Shown here one piece after another: positions 1-8,894 of a stretch of 64,000 bases of DNA (positions are counted from its first letter, which is position 1; the number at the start of each line of letters is the position of its first letter). Position numbers and translations under genes: made by a program. The DNA lies in NCBI RefSeq assembly GCF_018904615.1, contig NZ_JADCNH010000003.1, forward strand, positions 124,001 through 188,000, read 5' to 3'. Below the pieces are notes generated by a model. It saw nothing but the letters and a program-made list of their open reading frames with translations, was not told where the DNA came from and made no database searches. The stretch is from Verticiella alkaliphila (GTDB lineage: Bacteria > Pseudomonadota > Gammaproteobacteria > Burkholderiales > Burkholderiaceae_B).

Positions 1-159
1 GCCATTCACGATACGTTCGCGCAGAATGACATAGAGGCGGTGGTACAGCGGGATGGGCGAGCGGTCCTCGCCCAGCGGGCCAGAAGCGGCTGGGCTATTG
101 CGTCGGGCCGACTTGCGGGCTGGCTGGCCCGCCAGGGGCGTTGCGCGTCGAGTTGTCAT
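1..159 (-). CDS. GntR-family transcriptional regulator, N-terminal part (cut by window edge)
   Basis: Reading the minus strand from the ATG at 159 gives 53 codons that run off the left edge. After a basic, Ala/Pro-rich leader the reading frame contains PLYHRLYVILRERIVNG, which is the first helix of a GntR winged-helix domain. Effector domain and subfamily cannot be seen. It is divergent from the amidohydrolase operon starting at 363, so it is the natural candidate for that operon's regulator. The shared 203-base gap holds a palindrome at 254-269. The family assignment rests on one short motif plus position. Confidence 0.7.
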   Translation of the reverse strand, partial: MTTRRATPLAGQPARKSARRNSPAASGPLGEDRSPIPLYHRLYVILRERIVNG

Positions 160-253
160 TCTTCGTAGGCGCCAGAGATGCGGAATTCGATAAAACCGAA
201 GCATGCCAGAAACCCGCGCCGCCCCGGGGAAACCACCATTGCGGCCTCGAACC

Positions 254-269
254 TAATGATATAGCATTA
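254..269. promoter_or_regulatory. Palindromic operator candidate TAATG-N6-CATTA
   Basis: The 16-bp sequence TAATGATATAGCATTA has perfect 5-bp arms and lies in the AT-rich gap between the divergent GntR gene and the operon at 363. With one more base (TAATGATATAGCATTAA) it matches 15 of 17 positions of a second palindrome at 22200-22216. That points to one regulator acting at both places. Nothing else was seen in the 160-362 gap apart from the ribosome-binding site of the next gene. Confidence 0.55.
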
Positions 270-362
270 ATTCATTTAGAGCCGATGACGAGCCGCAAGC
301 GCCCGTCACGACTCGCTTTTTCCTTTTGCGCCCTGCGCATGCCGCTTTCGGAGAGCTTCGCG

Positions 363-1040
363 ATGGAAACCTCGAACCTGACAGCCCGCCAACTGTTTGA
401 AGCGATCCGGGAGAAGCCGACCCGTCCGCGCTTCGGCTTTGGCCGCAAGCCCATCCTCGTCAACGTCGATCTGCAGAACGCCTACACCCGTGTCGGCGAG
501 TTCGCGACGGCCTACGAGACCGACCCGCGCCAGCTGGAATACGTGAACGAGCTCGCGAAGGGCTTTCGCGCGCACGGCCTGCCGGTGGTGTGGACTTACG
601 TGGCCTACATGGAATCCGGCGAAGACTGTGGCGTGTGGGGCACCCGCACCGACACCCCGGATTCGCTGCAGAACATCAAGGTGGGCTCGCGCCGTTCGGA
701 ATTCGATGAGCGTCTGGAGATCGATCACGTCAAGGATGTGATCATCAACAAGCGCATGGCCTCGGCCTTCTTCGAGACGCATCTGTCTTCGTTGATGGTC
801 TGGCACCAGTGCGATACGGTGGTGCTCACAGGCGGCTCCACCTCGGGCTGCATCCGTGCCGCCGTGGTCGATGGCCTGTCGCGCGGCTATCGCATGGTCG
901 TGCCGGAAGAGTGCGTGGCCGACAAGCACGAGAGCCCGCACTTTGCCAACCTGTACGACATCGCCGTGAAGTACGGCGACGTGGTCCCCGTGAAGGATGT
1001 GTTCGACTACCTCGCCACCTATGGCAAGGAGGCAAAATGA
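363..1040 (+). CDS. Isochorismatase-family cysteine hydrolase (probable half-amide/carbamoyl amidohydrolase)
   Basis: A protein of 225 aa. The start at 363 is chosen because GGAGAG lies 7 bases upstream; the open frame extends further upstream but has no family similarity there. The isochorismatase-fold triad is visible: Asp36 in LVNVDLQN, a Lys in NKRMASAFF, and Cys163 in GGSTSGCIRAAV. The SGC-containing loop resembles N-carbamoylsarcosine amidohydrolase and maleamate amidase more than true isochorismatase. It is the first gene of an operon and overlaps the next gene by four bases (ATGA). Given the PuuE-type enzymes and aconitase-type hydratase downstream, I infer hydrolysis of a half-amide to a dicarboxylate plus ammonia. 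The family is secure; the substrate is inference. Confidence 0.88.
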   Translation: METSNLTARQLFEAIREKPTRPRFGFGRKPILVNVDLQNAYTRVGEFATAYETDPRQLEYVNELAKGFRAHGLPVVWTYVAYMESGEDCGVWGTRTDTPDSLQNIKVGSRRSEFDERLEIDHVKDVIINKRMASAFFETHLSSLMVWHQCDTVVLTGGSTSGCIRAAVVDGLSRGYRMVVPEECVADKHESPHFANLYDIAVKYGDVVPVKDVFDYLATYGKEAK

Positions 1041-1972
1041 GCCAGGCCGACGTCACCATGACCATGGGCAGCGATCCCGGCCTGTATGGCTACCTGCCCT
1101 ACAGCCAGCGCCCGAAGATCACCTGGCCAAACGGTGCGAAGATCGCCGTCTGGATCGCGCCGAACATCGAGTTTTACGAATACGCGCCCCCCACGAACCC
1201 GCAGCGCACCCCCTGGCCGCGCCCGCTGCCGGACGTGCTGAGCTACTCGCACCGCGATTACGGCAACCGCGCCGGCTGGCAGCGCATGTTGAAAGCCATG
1301 GATGCCGTCGGCATGCGTGGCTCGGTGTCCCTGAACGTGGCCCTGTGCGAGCATCACCCCGAGATCATCAAGGCCTGCGCCGATCACGGCTGGGAATTCT
1401 TCTCGCACGGCATCTACAACACGCGCTACACCTACGGCATGACGCCGGACCAGGAGCGCGAGATCATCCGCGATTCGATCGAGACCATCCGCAAGCACAC
1501 CGGCCAGCGCATGGACGGCTGGCTCGCGCCCGCGCTGTCGAACAATACCTGGACGATGGATCTGCTCGCCGAAGCCGGCGTGCTCTACACCTGCGACCTG
1601 TTCCACGATGACCAGCCCACGCCGATCAACGTGAAGTCGGGCCGTCTCATCAGCGTGCCCTACTCGCTGGAGATGAACGACACCATCGTCTACAACACGA
1701 ATCTCTACACCCCGCGCCACTACGGCACGGCCATCAAGCGCCAGTTCGACCAGCTGTACGCCGAGGGCGCCGAATCGGGCACGGTGATGTGCATCCCGCT
1801 GCACCCGTATCTCGTCGGCCAGCCGCACCGCATCGACGCCTTCGCCGAAGCCCTGCAGCACATCGCCGGCCATGACGGCGTGTGGCTCGCCACCGGGCGC
1901 GAGATCGCCCAGCACTACCTCGACAACCACTACGACGCCATGGCCCAGGCCATCGCCGCCGCCAACCGCTGA
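1037..1972 (+). CDS. PuuE-type polysaccharide deacetylase family hydrolase A (cyclic imidase/allantoinase-like)
   Basis: A protein of 311 aa. The start at 1037 overlaps the previous stop and follows AAGGAGG. The NodB-like fold of the CE4 family is recognisable from HRDYGNRAGW, the SHGIYNTR segment and the C-terminal HPYLVGQPHR. This subgroup includes the cofactor-independent allantoinase PuuE and bacterial cyclic imide hydrolases, which open rings rather than deacetylate sugars. No signal peptide is present, so the enzyme is cytoplasmic, which argues against cell-wall sugar deacetylation. It is followed after 14 bases by a paralogue. The role as a ring-opening C-N hydrolase is inferred from subfamily and operon context. 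Confidence 0.85.
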   Translation: MSQADVTMTMGSDPGLYGYLPYSQRPKITWPNGAKIAVWIAPNIEFYEYAPPTNPQRTPWPRPLPDVLSYSHRDYGNRAGWQRMLKAMDAVGMRGSVSLNVALCEHHPEIIKACADHGWEFFSHGIYNTRYTYGMTPDQEREIIRDSIETIRKHTGQRMDGWLAPALSNNTWTMDLLAEAGVLYTCDLFHDDQPTPINVKSGRLISVPYSLEMNDTIVYNTNLYTPRHYGTAIKRQFDQLYAEGAESGTVMCIPLHPYLVGQPHRIDAFAEALQHIAGHDGVWLATGREIAQHYLDNHYDAMAQAIAAANR

Positions 1973-1986
1973 CCGGGGGGCCGAAG

Positions 1987-2925
1987 ATGCCGCTGAACGA
2001 CGACTACCTGCAATACACCGAACGCGCGCACCGCATGGACCACGACCGCTATGACTGGTCGGACATGTTCCAGCGCGCGCCGATCACCTGGCCGAACCAG
2101 GCTCGCGTGGCCCTCTGGGTGATGCCCATTCTCCAGTGGTTCCCGCTGGACATGACAGGCAAGCCGTTTCGTGCGCCCGGCGGGCTCACGATGCCCTTCC
2201 CGGACTTCCGTCACTACACCAACCGCGACTACGGCAATCGGGTCGGAATCTTCCGCATCCTGAAGGTGCTGGCCGAGCGCAACGTGCCGGCGTCCGTGGC
2301 CGTGAACGCCGTCATCGCCGATCGCTACCCGGCCCTGATGCGGGAGCTCCTCGCGCACGACGTCGAGATCGTCGCCCACGGCCAGGATGCCGCCCAGGTG
2401 CTGCATAGCGGCATGAGCGAGGCCGACGAGCAGGCCCTGATCTCGGGCGCCCTGGACACGCTACGCCGCGCGAGCGGCCAGGCCGTCACGGGCTGGCTCT
2501 CGCCGGGCCGCGCACAATCGTCGCGCACGCCGGAGCTCCTGGCCGCCAACGGCGTGGCCTATGCCTGCGACTGGGCCAACGACGATCTGCCCTACGCCAT
2601 GCGCACCGCCAATGGCCCGATCTTCGCCATGCCGCACGCGCAGGAGACGGACGATCGCACGGTGATGCTGGACTTCCATCACACCGAGGACGACTGGCTG
2701 CGCCAGATCACGGACCGCTTCGACGTGCTCTACCGTGAGTCCGCCGAGTTCGGCGGCCGCGTGATGAGCCTGCCCCTGCACGCCTGGGTGGCCGGCGTGC
2801 CCTACCGCATCGGTGCAGTGCGCGAAGCGCTCGACCACATCCTGGGGCATGACGGAGTCTGGGCTGCCACCGGCGCCGACATCCTGGCCGCGTTCCAGGC
2901 TTCCGAAGGAGCTGCCCGTGGCTGA
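1987..2925 (+). CDS. PuuE-type polysaccharide deacetylase family hydrolase B
   Basis: A protein of 312 aa, paralogous to the preceding gene. The start at 1987 follows a GGGGGG run. It keeps NRDYGNRVGIF and an AHGQDAAQ segment. At the C-terminal site where paralogue A has HPYLVGQPHR it reads HAWVAGVPYR, so the Pro and the second His-type position differ. The two copies are probably either subunits of one enzyme or act on different ring substrates. It is cytoplasmic and lies in the same operon, with the aconitase-like large subunit immediately downstream and its start overlapping the end of this gene. Confidence 0.83.
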   Translation: MPLNDDYLQYTERAHRMDHDRYDWSDMFQRAPITWPNQARVALWVMPILQWFPLDMTGKPFRAPGGLTMPFPDFRHYTNRDYGNRVGIFRILKVLAERNVPASVAVNAVIADRYPALMRELLAHDVEIVAHGQDAAQVLHSGMSEADEQALISGALDTLRRASGQAVTGWLSPGRAQSSRTPELLAANGVAYACDWANDDLPYAMRTANGPIFAMPHAQETDDRTVMLDFHHTEDDWLRQITDRFDVLYRESAEFGGRVMSLPLHAWVAGVPYRIGAVREALDHILGHDGVWAATGADILAAFQASEGAARG

Positions 2926-2943
2926 CGCTGCCGCCCGCGCTCG

Positions 2944-4332
2944 ATGTTCGACAAGGTGTGGGATCGTCACGTGGTGGTGGCCCGTGAAGACGGGCCCAAC
3001 CTGCTCTACATCGACCGCCACATCGTCCATGAAGGTTCATTCCACGCCTTTGCCGACCTGAAGCGACGTGGCCTGTCGATCCGGCGCCCGAAGCAGGTCT
3101 TCGGCACGCCCGATCACTACGTGCCCACGCACGCGCGCAGCGCCGACGAGGCCGCCAGCCCGCAGATCGGGCACATGATCCGGCAATTCGACGTCAACAT
3201 GCAATGGGGCGGCGTGCCGCACTTCCCGCTGCGTGACGCGCGCCAGGGCATCGTGCACATCATCGGGCCCGAGCAAGGCATCACCCTGCCCGGCATGACC
3301 CTGGTGTGCAGCGACAGCCACACCTCCACGCACGGTGCGCTCGGCGCCATCGCCTTCGGCATCGGGCAATCCGAAAGCGCCCACGTGATGGCCACGCAGA
3401 CGCTGTGGCAGAAGCGCCCTAGCACGCTGCGCATCACTGTCACCGGCACGCGCGCGCCCGGCGTGTCGGCCAAGGACGTGATCCTGGCCATCATTGCCCA
3501 GATCGGCGCCGATGGCGCAGTCGGCCATGCGATCGAGTATGCCGGCCCCGTGATCGAAGCCATGTCGATCGAAGAGCGCCTCACGGTGTGCAACATGTCC
3601 ATCGAGGCCGGTGCCCGTTGCGGCATGGTCGCGCCGGACGAGACCACCTTCGCCTACCTGAAGGACAAGCCGCAGGCGCCCAAGGGCGCGCTCTGGGATG
3701 CCGCCGTGCAGGATTGGCGTTCGCTGCGCACCGACGACGGCGCGCACTTCGACCGCGAAGTCGTGGTCGATGGCGACCGCATCGAGCCCATGGTGACCTG
3801 GGGCACCAGCCCGGATGCGGCCGCGCCCATCGGCGGCGTGATTCCCGATCCGGCTGCCATGACGGATCCCCAGCGCCGCACCACGGCTCAGGCCGCGCTC
3901 GACTACATGGGCCTCACCCCGGGGGACCGACTGGACGCCATCGCCATCGACACGGTGTTCATCGGCTCCTGTACCAACAGCCGCATCGAGGATCTTCGGG
4001 CCGCCGCCGCCGTGCTGAAGGGCCGCAAGTCGCGCGTGCCCGGCATGGTCGTGCCCGGCTCCGGCCTGGTCAAGGCCGCGGCAGAAGCCGAAGGCCTGGA
4101 CCGCATCTTCATCGATGCGGGCCTGCAGTGGCTGGATGCCGGCTGCTCGATGTGCGCGGCCATGAACGGCGATGCGGTGCCGCCCTTCCAGCGCTGCGCC
4201 TCCACCTCCAACCGCAATTTCGTCGGCCGCCAGGGCCCGAATGCCCGCACGCACCTCGTGAGTCCTGCCATGGCCGCCGCGGCCGCCGTGGCCGGACACC
4301 TGACCGACGTGCGCCAGCTGCTCGCCGACTAG
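2944..4332 (+). CDS. Aconitase/LeuC-family hydratase, large subunit (5' end probably frameshifted)
   Basis: As read, a protein of 462 aa. It carries the 4Fe-4S ligand motifs of the family: SCTNSR about residue 346, and CSMC about residue 400. The better translation start is GTG at 2918, six bases after AAGGAG, but it opens in another frame. Loss of one base between 2930 and 2943 would explain this and would give the usual short leader before FDKVWDRH. Relatives are isopropylmalate isomerase, maleate/citraconate hydratase and dimethylmaleate hydratase. There is no leuB next to it and the operon is catabolic, so I favour hydration of a maleate-type diacid over leucine synthesis. Substrate unproven. 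Confidence 0.88.
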   Translation: MFDKVWDRHVVVAREDGPNLLYIDRHIVHEGSFHAFADLKRRGLSIRRPKQVFGTPDHYVPTHARSADEAASPQIGHMIRQFDVNMQWGGVPHFPLRDARQGIVHIIGPEQGITLPGMTLVCSDSHTSTHGALGAIAFGIGQSESAHVMATQTLWQKRPSTLRITVTGTRAPGVSAKDVILAIIAQIGADGAVGHAIEYAGPVIEAMSIEERLTVCNMSIEAGARCGMVAPDETTFAYLKDKPQAPKGALWDAAVQDWRSLRTDDGAHFDREVVVDGDRIEPMVTWGTSPDAAAPIGGVIPDPAAMTDPQRRTTAQAALDYMGLTPGDRLDAIAIDTVFIGSCTNSRIEDLRAAAAVLKGRKSRVPGMVVPGSGLVKAAAEAEGLDRIFIDAGLQWLDAGCSMCAAMNGDAVPPFQRCASTSNRNFVGRQGPNARTHLVSPAMAAAAAVAGHLTDVRQLLAD

Positions 4333-4342
4333 AGGCCAAGCC

Positions 4343-4954
4343 ATGGAACCCTTCATCTCGCTGACCGGCGTGGCCGCGCCCCTGGAAGGTCGCAACATCG
4401 ACACCGACCAGATCATCCCGGCCCGCTTTCTCAAGGTGGACAAGGACGCGGGCTACGGCCAGTTCCTGTTCCACGACCTGCGCCTGGACGACCACGGCCA
4501 GGAACGCCCCGAGTTCGTGCTCAACCACGCCGCGTTCCGTCAGGCGAAGATTCTCGTCACCGACGTGAACTTCGGCTGCGGCTCCTCGCGCGAGGGCGCG
4601 GCCTACGCATTGCACGATTACGGCGTGCGTGCGGTGATCGCCCCGAGCTTTGGCGACATCTTCTACAACAACTGCCTGAAGAACGGCATGGTGCCCGTGC
4701 GCCTGCCCGACGACGTGACGGCCGCCCTGCGCGAGCGCCTCGCGCGCGGCGACGGTGCCGAGATCACCGTGGATCTCGACAAGACCGAAGTCACGTTGCC
4801 TGATGGCAGCAAGCATTCGTTCTCGATCGACCCATTCTGGCGCGACTGCCTGATGCAGGGCAAGGACGAGATCGGATTGACGCTGGGCCATCTCGCCCAG
4901 ATCGAAAGTTTCGAGCGCGATTACCACGCGCGCATGCAGTGGCTGGACAACTGA
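4343..4954 (+). CDS. Aconitase/LeuD-family hydratase, small subunit
   Basis: A protein of 203 aa with the swivel-domain loop NFGCGSSREGA and SFGDIFYNN, both diagnostic of the LeuD family. The Asp-Thr-Asp-Gln-Ile-Ile-Pro segment near residue 25 is also typical. It starts 10 bases after the large-subunit gene, so the two subunits are co-translated. It should combine with the preceding protein to form a two-subunit hydratase that adds water to a cis-unsaturated dicarboxylate. The break at the large-subunit start does not affect this gene. Confidence 0.9.
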   Translation: MEPFISLTGVAAPLEGRNIDTDQIIPARFLKVDKDAGYGQFLFHDLRLDDHGQERPEFVLNHAAFRQAKILVTDVNFGCGSSREGAAYALHDYGVRAVIAPSFGDIFYNNCLKNGMVPVRLPDDVTAALRERLARGDGAEITVDLDKTEVTLPDGSKHSFSIDPFWRDCLMQGKDEIGLTLGHLAQIESFERDYHARMQWLDN

Positions 4955-4976
4955 CCGGTAACAGGAGATCTCTATC

Positions 4977-6231
4977 ATGTCGCAATACGAGAAGGGCAGT
5001 GCGCACTTGACGAAGGCCGGCACCAGCCGCCGCCGTTTGATGCAGGTCGGGGGTTCGGCCCTCGCGTTGAGTGCCCTGGGCGCGCCGGCCTCTTGCGGGC
5101 CCAGCCCAAGCCGATCCGCATCGGCGCGATCAGCCCGCTCACGGGTGCACTGACCTACAACGGTACGCAGGCCCAGGCCGGCATCCGCTTCGCCGTGGAC
5201 ATCATCAACAAGGCGGGCGGCATCAAGAGCATGGGCGCGCGCCGCTCGAAGTGATCTTCGCTGACGCCGAATCGCGTCCTGACGTGGGCGCGGCCCAGGT
5301 CGACAAGCTGGCCGAGGCCGGCGTGGCCTGCCTGATCGGCGCGCAATCGAGCGCCATCACGCTCGCCACCACGCAGGCCGCGGCCCGTTTCGGCCTGCCC
5401 CAGGTCGTGGACATCGGCACCGCCCCGCAGCTGCTGCAGCGGGGTCTGACCAACGTGTTCCGCTTCACCCCGGGTGTGGAATCGTCGGTGGGCACCGGCA
5501 TCGGCAACCTGGACAGCCTGAACAAGGCCGCCGGCAACCCGATCAAGCGCGTGGCGATCGTCCATGAGGACGGCCCCTTCGGCTCGGGCATGGCCAAGAT
5601 GCTCAACGAGCGCCTGCCCGGCATCGGCCTGGAAGTGGTCGAGACGATCAGCCACCCGACGCCGCAGCGCGACTTCACGAACATCGTGCTGCGCCTGCGT
5701 CAGGCCAAGCCCGATCTCATCATGCCGTCGCACTACATCAACGAGTTCATCCTCTTTGCCCGCACGATCCGCCAACAGCGCCTGCAGACGAAGGGCATCT
5801 ATTCGATCTTCGGTGGCGGCGCCTCGAACATCCGCTTCGTGCGCGAGCACAACGAAGCCGCGCAATACATCATCGACACCAACCACTGGTACGACCCGCG
5901 CAAGGAGCTCTCCAAGGAACTCGCCAAGCGCACGGCCGATGCCAAGCTGGATCTGACCTACGACATGATGGTGTCCTTCGGCTGCATGCAGATCATCGCG
6001 CAAGCCCTGGAGACGGCCGGCTCGGCAGACCGCGAGGCGCTGACCAAGACGTTCACCGAGCACACCTTCGGCGACACGATCATGCCCTACGGCCCGACGA
6101 AGTTCGAGAAGGGCAACAACGCGGGCGCGCAACTCGTGAACACGCAGATCCGCGGCGAGAACATCGAACTCATCTACCCGAAGGAGTTCGCCACGGCCGA
6201 GCCGGTGTTCCCGATGCCGGCCCGCAGCTGA
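4977..6231 (+). pseudogene. ABC transporter substrate-binding protein, LivK/amide type (two apparent single-base deletions)
   Basis: The gene begins at ATG 4977 after AGGAG and encodes a twin-arginine leader (SRRRLMQVGG). The frame is lost near 5088-5092. The next frame reads PIRIGAISPLTGALTYNG until about 5240, where a second lost base near ATGGGCGCGCGCC moves it again. From there an uninterrupted frame runs to 6231 with typical periplasmic-binding-protein sequence (IGAQSSA, ATTQAAARFG, VHEDGPFGSG). Restoring one base at each point would give about 419 aa. Both breaks are single missing bases in GC-rich runs, so sequencing error is more likely than decay, and the transporter genes behind it are otherwise complete. 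It should capture the pathway substrate in the periplasm. Confidence 0.85.
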
Positions 6232-6247
6232 CGCCTCACCTGACCAC

Positions 6248-6274
6248 CCCGGGCCGCCGCGCAGACGGCCCGGG
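6248..6274 (+). terminator. Intercistronic hairpin (CCCGGGCCG / CGGCCCGGG)
   Basis: A perfect 9-bp inverted repeat with a 9-base loop lies between the binding-protein gene and the first permease gene and is followed by TCTTCC. Such hairpins often end a fraction of transcripts or protect the upstream mRNA, so that the binding protein is made in excess over the membrane components. Confidence 0.5.
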
Positions 6275-6305
6275 TCTTCCACCCCCTCCCTAGAAAGGCA
6301 AGCGC

Positions 6306-7178
6306 ATGCTGGGTCTCATTGTCCCCGCAGTGCTGAACGGGCTCATGTCCGGAGCGATCTATGCTCTGGTCGCGCTCGGGCTGACACTGATCTACGGCGT
6401 ACTGCACATCATCAACTTTGCGCACGGCAGCCTCTTGATGCTGGCGCTCTATGCCGTGTACTTCCTGCACGTGCTGTTCGGACTGGACCCATACGTCGCG
6501 CTGCCCTTCATGGTGGCGGGCTTCTTCGCGCTGGGCTATGCCCTGCAGCGCGGGGTCATCAGTACCTTCAGCCACGGCAAGGACAGCAACATCCTGCTCG
6601 TCACGCTGGCCCTGTCGATCATCATCGACAACCTGGCGCTGTACTTCTTCACCTCCAACACCCGCACGGTCGACTTGGCCTACGCTTTCGAGATGGTCGA
6701 GATCGGGCCGGCGTTCATCCCGCTGCCCCGCCTGATCGCCTTCATCGCCGCCCTCATCTTTGCGGGCCTGCTGTGGTTCGTGATGACGCGCACGCGCACC
6801 GGCAAGGCCATTCGCGCCATCGCCGTGGAAAAGCGCGGCGCCGAGCTCATGGGCATCAACGTCAAGCACGCCTACGCCATGTGCTTCGGCATCGGCACGG
6901 CCTGCCTGGCCGCCGCGGCCTGCCTGCTGCTGCCGACCTTCTACGTGACCCCGCAAGTGGGCTATGCCTTCGTGCTGGTGGCCTTCACCACGGTGGTGCT
7001 GGGTGGCATGGGCTCCTTCGTGGGCGCCCTGGTGGGCGGCCTGCTCCTGGGGGTGGTCGAAGCCCTGTGCGGCCTGTTCCTGGGTGAAACCCTGGGCCAG
7101 ATCGGCATCTTCGCCGTCTTCATCCTGACCCTGCTCTTCCGTCCTGCCGGACTCTTCTCGCCGCGAGGTGCCCGATGA
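6306..7178 (+). CDS. livH: Branched-chain-type ABC transporter permease (LivH family)
   Basis: A protein of 290 aa, almost entirely hydrophobic, with the N-terminal LivH pattern (GLMSGAIYALVALGLTLIYGVLHIINFAHG) and a C-terminal GGMGSFVGALVGG loop. AGAAAGG precedes the start. It forms half of the inner-membrane channel with the next gene, which it overlaps by four bases. The operon suggests import of an amide or a dicarboxylate precursor rather than leucine. Confidence 0.92.
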   Translation: MLGLIVPAVLNGLMSGAIYALVALGLTLIYGVLHIINFAHGSLLMLALYAVYFLHVLFGLDPYVALPFMVAGFFALGYALQRGVISTFSHGKDSNILLVTLALSIIIDNLALYFFTSNTRTVDLAYAFEMVEIGPAFIPLPRLIAFIAALIFAGLLWFVMTRTRTGKAIRAIAVEKRGAELMGINVKHAYAMCFGIGTACLAAAACLLLPTFYVTPQVGYAFVLVAFTTVVLGGMGSFVGALVGGLLLGVVEALCGLFLGETLGQIGIFAVFILTLLFRPAGLFSPRGAR

Positions 7179-8151
7179 TCAAGCGCGAGCACACCGGCAA
7201 CGTCATCGTCGCCGTCCTTCTGGGCGTGTGCGCCCTGCTGCCGTATTTCGTCCTGTCCGCGGCCTGGACAGGCTTTGCCATCAACATCCTGATCTTCAGC
7301 CTGCTCGCGCTCGCCTGGAACATCACCGGCGGCTTCGGCGGCATGATGTCCTTCGGCCATGCCGTGCTCTTCGGCAGCAGTGCCTACGCCACGGCCATGC
7401 TGCAGCTGCACCTGGGGCTCAATGCCTGGCTCGCTGGCGCCGTGGCGCTGGCCGTGGGCGCGCTGGTCGGCGGTTTCATCGGCGCCCTGTCGTTCCGCTA
7501 TGGCCTGCGCGGCTCGTACTTCGCCCTCGTCACCCTGGCGTTCGCCGAGGTGTTCCGGGTGCTGGCGAGCTCGTTCACCGTCACGGGTGGCGGGCAAGGC
7601 CTGTCGCTGCCGCTCGGCCGCGAACTCGCCAACCTGCAATTCGCCTCGCGCCTGGACAACTACACCTTCGTGCTCATCCTGGTGCTAATCGCCCTGGCCA
7701 TCACGATCGCCGTGCGCCGTTCGCGCTTCGGTGCCTACCTCATCGCCATCCGCGAGAACGAGGAAGCGGCCAAGGCGCTGGGCATCAACACCTTCCGCGT
7801 GAAGGTGCTGGCCATGACGCTCTCGGGCGCGATGGCCGGCACGGCCGGCGTGGCCTACCTGCAGACGTTCCTCTTCGTGGATTCGCAGATCGGCTTCGGT
7901 ACCGTGATGTCCTTCGAAGCCCTGCTCGGCCCCATCATCGGTGGCGCCGGTACGGTGCTCGGCCCCATCCTGGGCTCGCTGGTGCTGCATACCCTGGGCG
8001 AAGTGGCCCGTGAATCCATCGGCGGCGCCCCGGGCCTGAACCTCGTGTTCTACGGCGTGGTGCTGCTCATCATCTGCGCTTCCTGCCGGACGGTCTCATG
8101 GGGATCTTCAAGCCGCGCAGCCGTGCCCAAGCGAAGCCGGAGGACAAGTGA
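7175..8151 (+). CDS. livM: Branched-chain-type ABC transporter permease (LivM family, 3' end frameshifted)
   Basis: The second channel subunit. Residues 1 to about 300 match LivM, with NITGGFGGMMSFGHA near the N-terminus and the EAA-type loop IRENEEAAKALGIN. As read, the frame runs on to 8257 with nonsense sequence. Adding one base near 8073 gives a family-like tail (RFLPDGLMGIF, ending with TGA at 8149-8151) that overlaps the ATPase start as TGATG. I therefore place the true end at 8151 and treat the break as a lost base. Confidence 0.87.
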
Positions 8152-8894
8152 TGCTGCGCGTACAAGGATTGACCAAGCGGTTCGGCGGCGTGGTCGCCGT
8201 GGACAATGCCTCGCTCGACGTGGCCGAGGGCCGCATCGTGGCACTCATCGGGCCTAACGGGGCGGGCAAGACCACGCTGTTCACCATGGTGTCCGGCTTC
8301 CAGAAGCCCGATACCGGCACCGTGACCTACCAGAACCAGGACATCACGGGGATGGCGCCGCATGCCATCTGCCAGATGGGCGTCACCCGCACCTTCCAGA
8401 TCGTGCAGCCCTTCGCGGGGCTCTCCGTGCGCGAGAACATCGCGATCGGATCGCACCTGCACCACCCCAAACGCGCCGACGCTCTCGCCGAGGCTGCCGT
8501 GGTGGCCGAATCGCTGGGCATGAAGGCCATGCTCGACCGCCCCGCGCAGGACCTGACCGTGGCCGGGCGCAAGCGCCTGGAGCTCGCGCGCGCGCTGGCC
8601 ACCCGGCCCAAGCTCTTGCTGCTGGACGAAGTGATGGCCGGGCTCATCCCGAGCGAAGTCCTGGAGATCATTCCCATGATCCGCAAGATCCGCGACTCGG
8701 GCGTGACGATCCTCCTCATCGAGCACGTCATGCAGGCGGTGATGAGCCTGTCCGAGGAAGCCTACGTGCTGGCCCAGGGCAAGATGATCGCCCACGGCAC
8801 GCCGCAGCAACTGGTGGCCGATCCCACCGTCATCGAAGCCTATCTGGGCCACGGCGCGGCCGAGCGCCTGAAAGCGGAGCACGCCAATGCTTGA
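8151..8894 (+). CDS. livG: ABC transporter ATPase (LivG family)
   Basis: A protein of 247 aa. Walker A GPNGAGKT lies near residue 36, Walker B LLLLDE near 160, and an H-loop is present in LIEHVM. The signature segment reads LTVAGRKRLE in place of LSxGQ, a known variation in this subfamily. ATG 8151 is preferred over GTG 8148 because it overlaps the expected livM stop. It overlaps livF by eight bases. It energises uptake at the cytoplasmic face. Confidence 0.92.
   Translation: MLRVQGLTKRFGGVVAVDNASLDVAEGRIVALIGPNGAGKTTLFTMVSGFQKPDTGTVTYQNQDITGMAPHAICQMGVTRTFQIVQPFAGLSVRENIAIGSHLHHPKRADALAEAAVVAESLGMKAMLDRPAQDLTVAGRKRLELARALATRPKLLLLDEVMAGLIPSEVLEIIPMIRKIRDSGVTILLIEHVMQAVMSLSEEAYVLAQGKMIAHGTPQQLVADPTVIEAYLGHGAAERLKAEHANA

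Noticed and set aside
2944-4954. LeuC/LeuD as leucine biosynthesis genes
   Set aside because: There is no leuA or leuB nearby; the operon contains hydrolases, an importer and a lyase, so a catabolic hydratase fits better. The alternative cannot be fully excluded.
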